Of a stretch of DNA of 9,682 bases, positions 6,392 to 9,682 are shown piece by piece. The notes below the pieces were generated by a model, which did not search any database, was not told the origin of the DNA, and was given only the letters and a program-made list of their open reading frames with translations. Each line of letters begins with the position of its first letter. Within the stretch, counting starts at the first letter, position 1. Made by a program: the position numbers and the translations under genes. This stretch comes from JAYVYM01 sp046593925 (lineage in GTDB: Bacteria > Actinomycetota > Actinomycetes > Mycobacteriales > SCTD01). The DNA lies in assembly GCA_046593925.1 (NCBI GenBank), contig JBKJQN010000105.1, positions 1 to 9,682 on the forward strand, read 5' to 3'.

Positions 6392-7059
6392 AGGTCCTCG
6401 CCCGGTCCTCCGACGCCGGCGTGATGACCCGTCGGCTGGTGCTGCCATCGGTCAACCTGCTGCCCCCTGAGATCGCGGAGACCCGGCGCTTCCGTCGGGT
6501 CCAGGTCGGCCTCGGTGGCGCCGTTCTGGCTGCGCTCGGCGTGGTGGCCCTGCTGGTCGTGGCTGCTGCCGGCTCGGTGTCCGAAGCCAACGACAAGCTC
6601 GATGCCGTCGGCGCCCAACAGCGCATGCTGCAGGGCCAGACCGCGCAGTACCGCGACGTGACCGCTACCTACAAGCGGGCGGCCGACGCGCAGGCCATGC
6701 TGGTCGTGGCCATGGGCGAGGAAGTGCGCTACTCGCGCTTCCTCAGCAACCTGTCCCTGTCGATCCCGGACAACGTGTGGATCAAGAATGTCGCCTTTGC
6801 GCAGACCGGCGCCGCTCCCACTTCCCGAGGTCCGGCGCCTGCGGGCATCGGCACGCTCACCGTGAGCGGCGTTGCGTACAAGCACGAGGACGTTGCCGGA
6901 TGGCTGGAGACGCTGGGCAGCGGACCGGGATACACCGGCCCGCTGCTGCAGAGCTCCACCGAGGCCCTGCTCGGCACCAGGCAGATCGTGAACTGGGCGG
7001 CGACCGCGACGCTGTCCCCCGCCGCGCTGTCCGGCCGCTACTCCAAGACCGGGGGCTGA
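6388..7059 (+). CDS. pilN: Type IV pilus assembly protein PilN
   Basis: A 223-residue bitopic membrane protein. GTG 6388 overlaps the pilM stop (GTGA); an internal ATG at 6424 would shorten the N-terminus by 12 residues, and neither has a strong ribosome site, so coupling from pilM decides for 6388. The short cytoplasmic tail holds VNLLPPEI with NLLPPE at residues 23-28, the peptide that docks into PilM in this family, followed by an Arg-rich stretch and one transmembrane helix (about 38-62). After the membrane comes a predicted coiled-coil segment (about 63-110; Gln/Ala/Lys-rich) and a ferredoxin-like periplasmic-type domain with the typical RYSRFLSNLSLSIPDNVWI region. In a monoderm this domain would lie between membrane and wall. 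Partner of PilO, encoded one base downstream. Confidence 0.88.
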   Translation: MKVLARSSDAGVMTRRLVLPSVNLLPPEIAETRRFRRVQVGLGGAVLAALGVVALLVVAAAGSVSEANDKLDAVGAQQRMLQGQTAQYRDVTATYKRAADAQAMLVVAMGEEVRYSRFLSNLSLSIPDNVWIKNVAFAQTGAAPTSRGPAPAGIGTLTVSGVAYKHEDVAGWLETLGSGPGYTGPLLQSSTEALLGTRQIVNWAATATLSPAALSGRYSKTGG

Positions 7060-7060
7060 C

Positions 7061-7798
7061 ATGGACAAGCTCAAGCAGTGGGTCGCACTGACGATGGTCG
7101 GCGTCGTCGCGGTGCTCGCCGCCGGCTGGTTCCTGCTCGTGGCACCCAGGCACGCTGAGGCCGCTGGCCTCCGTCAGCAGGCCGCCGAGCAGGAGAACGC
7201 CAACGGCCAGCTGCGCACGTCGCTGGCCGTGCTGAAAGCTCAGGCCCAAGACCTGCCGAAGGAGCAGGCAAAGCTTGCGCTGGTGGCCGCAAAGCTGCCC
7301 GACAACCCGGCGGAGCCGGAGCTGCTCCGCGCCCTCGCAGCCGCCGCCGACACCGCTGGGGTCGAACTGGTCTCCATCGCTCCTGGCGTGCTGGCCCCCG
7401 CCGATCCGGTGGTCTCACCGACCACCGCCGCTGCGGCCACGCCCAAGGCGGCTGACGCGGCTGCGCCCGGCCCGGCAGCGGCGACCGCCGTGCCCGCTGC
7501 GCCCAGCACCGCCGGCACGCTGTCGGCGATGCCAGTCACGATCTCCGTGGCCGGCGGCTACTACGAGGCGGAGCAGTACCTCGCGGCGCTGGAGGATCTG
7601 ACGCGAGCATTTCGCGTCACCGCTCTCACCGTCACACCGGGCGTCAACCCCGTCGCCGCCACCGGTGCCACGGTCGCACCGGTGTCCATTGAGGATGGTA
7701 AGCACCTCGTCACCAACATTATTGGAATGGTGTACGTGGTCTCCGCCAGCAGCCCGGTCACCCCTGTCGTGGCGCCCGTCGCCGCACCCGCGAAGTAG
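7061..7798 (+). CDS. pilO: Type IV pilus assembly protein PilO-like
   Basis: A 245-residue bitopic protein starting one base after the pilN stop; GGGGG at 7051-7055 may serve as its ribosome site. Seen: a short cytoplasmic tail, one transmembrane helix (about residues 9-28), a coiled coil rich in Gln, Glu, Lys and Ala (about 33-78), then ELLRALAAAADTAGVELVSI, a helix-strand unit of the PilO fold. A low-complexity Ala/Pro/Thr segment (about 112-150) interrupts the domain before VTISVAGGYYEAEQYLAALEDL, which is the conserved second half of PilO (Gly-Tyr-x-x strand then helix). The Ala/Pro insertion is unusual compared with Gram-negative PilO and may be a flexible wall-facing linker. Heterodimerises with PilN in known systems. 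Confidence 0.87.
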   Translation: MDKLKQWVALTMVGVVAVLAAGWFLLVAPRHAEAAGLRQQAAEQENANGQLRTSLAVLKAQAQDLPKEQAKLALVAAKLPDNPAEPELLRALAAAADTAGVELVSIAPGVLAPADPVVSPTTAAAATPKAADAAAPGPAAATAVPAAPSTAGTLSAMPVTISVAGGYYEAEQYLAALEDLTRAFRVTALTVTPGVNPVAATGATVAPVSIEDGKHLVTNIIGMVYVVSASSPVTPVVAPVAAPAK

Positions 7799-7807
7799 GA
7801 GAGCGCC

Positions 7808-8485
7808 ATGAGCGAGTTCCCGTTCGGTGATGTGGCGAACACGGCCGTGCAGGAGGAGCCCGCGCGACCAAGGCGGGCACTTGTCGTTGGTGGCGGCCTG
7901 CTCGCCGCCGTTGCCGTCGGCGCCGGCGCGTTCCTGTTCCTCAGCGGCCGCGGCGGCAATGGTGCAGTCACGGCCGCCCCACCAGCGCGCTCGGGGGTGG
8001 CAGGGCCGTTCGCGGTCGGACCAACGGCATCGCCAACACCTTCGCCCAGCGCTGTCGGGTTGCCCGCGCCGACCATCGAGCACGTCGCCCGCAACCCCTT
8101 CAAGGCGCTGTACGTGGTGCCCGTCGCGGCGGGGCCAGCCGCCCCCGCGGCGCCTGGCGCTGCCCCGACCGTGGTGCCAGGTGCCCCGGCCCCCGCGCCG
8201 GTGACGCCGACGCCGTCGCCCACAGTGACCCCGACCGCCCCGACCCCGGCCCCGACGGGGGACCCGACCGCTCCGACGGTCTACGCCGTGAAGCTGCTGA
8301 GCATCAGCGGGGGCAGCGCCAGCATGGTCGTCGACGGGAAAACGATGAGCATCATCGTGGGACAGCGGTTCGGCCGCGAAGGCGAGCTGGTGGTGCTGTC
8401 GATGGGCCGGAGCAGCCTGGTTCTGCAGGTTGGCGCCGACACCCCGCTGCCGTTGGTGATCGGTCAGTCCCGCGGGGTGCTCTGA
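7808..8485 (+). CDS. PilP/GspC-like bitopic membrane protein of the pilus platform
   Basis: A 225-residue protein starting at ATG 7808 with AGGAGAG (7797-7803) as ribosome site. Seen: a 23-residue cytoplasmic tail, a Gly/Ala-rich transmembrane helix (about 24-46), a first Pro/Ser/Thr linker, the motif ARNPFKAL (Arg95-Phe98), a long Pro/Ala/Thr linker (about 105-157), and a compact C-terminal beta domain (158-225) with VYAVKLLSISGG, VVDGKTMSIIVGQRF and SLVLQVG. The RxPF motif followed by a small beta domain is the arrangement of PilP and of the GspC HR region, which contact the secretin in diderms. Function is inferred from this layout and from its place after pilO; sequence similarity is weak and no lipobox is seen. 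In a monoderm without a secretin its partner would have to be something else. I leave the symbol empty for that reason. Confidence 0.6.
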   Translation: MSEFPFGDVANTAVQEEPARPRRALVVGGGLLAAVAVGAGAFLFLSGRGGNGAVTAAPPARSGVAGPFAVGPTASPTPSPSAVGLPAPTIEHVARNPFKALYVVPVAAGPAAPAAPGAAPTVVPGAPAPAPVTPTPSPTVTPTAPTPAPTGDPTAPTVYAVKLLSISGGSASMVVDGKTMSIIVGQRFGREGELVVLSMGRSSLVLQVGADTPLPLVIGQSRGVL

Positions 8486-8501
8486 CCCGCACCGGCTCTG
8501 A

Positions 8502-8513
8502 CAGAATGGCGGC
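8502..8513 (+). promoter_or_regulatory. Possible leaderless -10 element for aroC
   Basis: CAGAAT (8502-8507) ends seven bases before the aroC ATG at 8514 and no Shine-Dalgarno precedes that start. If transcription starts at the A of ATG, this hexamer sits at -12 to -7, the spacing seen for many leaderless actinobacterial mRNAs. No good -35 is visible (TCTGAC at 8481-8486 is close but spaced 15). Inference only. Confidence 0.4.
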
Positions 8514-9650
8514 ATGTTGCGCTGGTTGACCGCCGGGGAGTCCCACGGCCCCGCCCTGGTGGCGGTGCTGGAAGGGCTCCCCGCCGGCGTGTCCACCTCC
8601 TCCGAACTTGTCGCCGACGAGCTGGCCCGTCGCAGGCTGGGGCACGGTCGCGGCGCGCGGATGGCGTTCGAGCGCGACGACGTCGAGTTCCTCGGGGGCG
8701 TCCGGCACGGGCTCACCATGGGCGGCCCGATCGCCATCCGGGTCGGCAACACCGAGTGGCCCAAGTGGGAGACCGTGATGGCGCCCGACCCGGTGCCCGC
8801 GGAGGCGCTGGAGGGGCTGGCCCGCAACGCCCCGCTGACGCGCCCCCGGCCGGGGCACGCCGACCTGGCCGGCATGCAGAAGTACGGCTTCGACGACGCC
8901 CGCCCGGTGCTGGAGCGGGCCAGCGCCCGCGAGACCGCGGCCCGGGTGGCGCTCGGCAGCGTCGCCAAGGCGTTCCTGCGCCAGGCGTACGGCGTCGAGG
9001 TGCTCAGCCATGTCGTGTCCATCGGGTCCGCGCAGGTCGGCGACGTACCGCTGCCGACACCGGCTGACCTGCCGGACGTCGACGCGAGCCCGGTGCGGGT
9101 GTTCGACGCCGCCGCGGGGGAGCGGCTGGTGGCCGAGGTCGACGCGGCCAAGCGCGAGGGCGACACGCTCGGCGGGATCGTCGAGGTGCTGGCGTACGGC
9201 GTGCCGCCGGGGCTCGGCAGCTACGTCCACGGCGACCGCCGCATCGACGCCAAGCTCGCCGCGGCCCTGATGGGCATCCAGGCCATCAAGGGCGTCGAGG
9301 TCGGCGACGGCTTCGACGTCGCCCGCCGGCGCGGCAGCCAGGTGATGGACGAGATCGTCCGCGAGGCGGGCGTGCTGACCCGCAGCAGCGGTCGGCTCGG
9401 CGGCACCGAGGGCGGGATGACCAGCGGCGAGGTGCTGCGGGTGCGGGCCGCGATGAAGCCGATCAGCACCATCCCGCGGGCGCTGCGCACGATCCTGCCG
9501 TCGGCGTCCTTAACAATCTCGTCGTGGGCAGCCGAGCCGCGGCGTGACGCGGTGAGGAAGCCGTCACCGACTTCAACGCCCTTGATGGCCTGGATGCCCA
9601 TCAGGGCTGCCGCCAGCCGTGAATCGAGGCGGCGGTCCCAATGGACGTAG
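8514..9650 (+). CDS. aroC: Chorismate synthase, C-terminus replaced after about residue 326
   Basis: Chorismate synthase converts EPSP to chorismate, the last step of the shikimate pathway, using reduced FMN. Starting at ATG 8514, the product shows the first family signature GESHGPALVAVLEGLP (residues 8-23), RRLGHGRGARMAFE, the EWPKW block, GHADLAGMQKYGF, the second signature ERASARETAARVALG, GIQAIKGVEVGDGF and GRLGGTEGGMTSGE, up to KPISTIPRALRT (Thr326, base 9491). There the protein should continue into the C-terminal part with an RSDVCAVPA-like signature. Instead it reads 52 unrelated residues that are the antisense of another aroC copy, ending at a stop at 9648-9650. The family is usually about 390-400 residues, so roughly the last 65-70 genuine residues are missing. 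The authentic part is 8514 to about 9491; the remainder should not be taken as a real protein end. Neighbouring T4P genes and aro genes are a common actinobacterial arrangement. Confidence 0.88.
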   Translation: MLRWLTAGESHGPALVAVLEGLPAGVSTSSELVADELARRRLGHGRGARMAFERDDVEFLGGVRHGLTMGGPIAIRVGNTEWPKWETVMAPDPVPAEALEGLARNAPLTRPRPGHADLAGMQKYGFDDARPVLERASARETAARVALGSVAKAFLRQAYGVEVLSHVVSIGSAQVGDVPLPTPADLPDVDASPVRVFDAAAGERLVAEVDAAKREGDTLGGIVEVLAYGVPPGLGSYVHGDRRIDAKLAAALMGIQAIKGVEVGDGFDVARRRGSQVMDEIVREAGVLTRSSGRLGGTEGGMTSGEVLRVRAAMKPISTIPRALRTILPSASLTISSWAAEPRRDAVRKPSPTSTPLMAWMPIRAAASRESRRRSQWT

Positions 9651-9682
9651 CTGCCAAGTCCCGGCGGAAGCCCGTAAGCGAG
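9189..9682. repeat. Imperfect inverted repeat of aroC segments (arms 9189-9359 and 9512-9682)
   Basis: The two 171-base arms are reverse complements with about 127 matching positions (74%) by hand alignment, in codon register, separated by 152 bases. The longest identical run is 32 bases (over the GIQAIKG region). Differences lie mainly at third positions and at variable residues, so these are homologous genes, not a copied repeat. Confidence 0.85.
9482..9682 (-). pseudogene. aroC: Second, divergent aroC fragment in reverse orientation (partial)
   Basis: On the minus strand, read from 9682 down to 9482, is an internal piece of chorismate synthase of about 67 residues. It begins LAYGLPPGLGSYVHWDRRLD, contains GIQAIKGVEVGDGFLTAS and ends DEIVKDADGRIVRS. 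It aligns with plus-strand aroC residues encoded at 9189-9359 with 46 of 57 residues identical by hand count. About 15 of its 57 compared codons end in A or T, while none of the plus-strand counterpart's do, so it comes from a less GC-rich source. The residue pattern (VHWDRRLD, KDADGRIVR) recalls Micrococcales such as Arthrobacter, from memory only. Its 5' part is beyond the window and its 3' part is lost at the junction. Probably an assembly or amplification chimera. Confidence 0.85.

Noticed and set aside
8200..8275. CCCCGACCCCGG-type repeats as a repeat array or terminator
   Set aside because: They encode the Pro/Thr/Ala linker of the PilP-like protein and lie well inside its reading frame.
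9221..9601. A 126-residue minus-strand protein starting MGIQAIKG
   Set aside because: Only its first part is an aroC fragment, and it is open upstream to the window edge; after the junction it reads antisense of the plus-strand aroC.
1..9682. CRISPR arrays, tRNA or rRNA genes, insertion sequences
   Set aside because: No direct repeat-spacer pattern, no cloverleaf or rRNA-like stretch and no transposase or terminal repeats were seen.

Overview
The window is a high-GC, almost entirely plus-strand type IV pilus (T4P) locus running into aroC. Very high GC with GC-rich third positions, frequent GTG starts, 4-nt GTGA gene overlaps, and an A24 prepilin peptidase and pilin genes next to chorismate synthase all suggest an actinobacterium (monoderm). 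I cannot name a genus. No PilQ secretin gene is seen, which fits a monoderm. No PilB, PilT or PilC gene is present; they are presumably outside the window.

Layout. Bases 1-41 look like the 3' half of a c-di-GMP-I (GEMM-I) riboswitch cut by the window edge. A structured leader (42-112) follows, then the major pilin pilA (113-541). A 244-bp gap (542-785) holds three consecutive hairpins. Next comes a compact minor-pilin block: a PilV-like pilin with a large C-terminal region starting with an Ig-like module (786-2114), a PilW-like pilin (2111-2746) and a 550-residue PilX-like protein (2755-4407). The prepilin peptidase pilD (4441-5220) follows. After a short structured leader comes the assembly platform: pilM (5327-6391), pilN (6388-7059), pilO (7061-7798) and a PilP/GspC-like bitopic protein (7808-8485). 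aroC begins at 8514, possibly as a leaderless transcript.

How the genes work together. PilD would cleave the Gly|Phe/Leu leaders of four pilin-like substrates. PilM (cytoplasmic actin-like ATPase fold), PilN and PilO, plus the PilP-like protein, would form the alignment/platform complex. PilV, PilW and PilX would prime and cap the fibre, and the large PilV and PilX ectodomains would be tip-exposed. If the riboswitch call is right, cyclic di-GMP sets major pilin expression at the RNA level.

The right end is anomalous. At about 9481-9494 the plus-strand aroC stops matching chorismate synthase, and the remaining ~190 bases are a different, less GC-rich aroC copy in reverse orientation (about 74% identical to the first copy over 171 bases by hand count). 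This is most likely a chimeric contig end, not biology.
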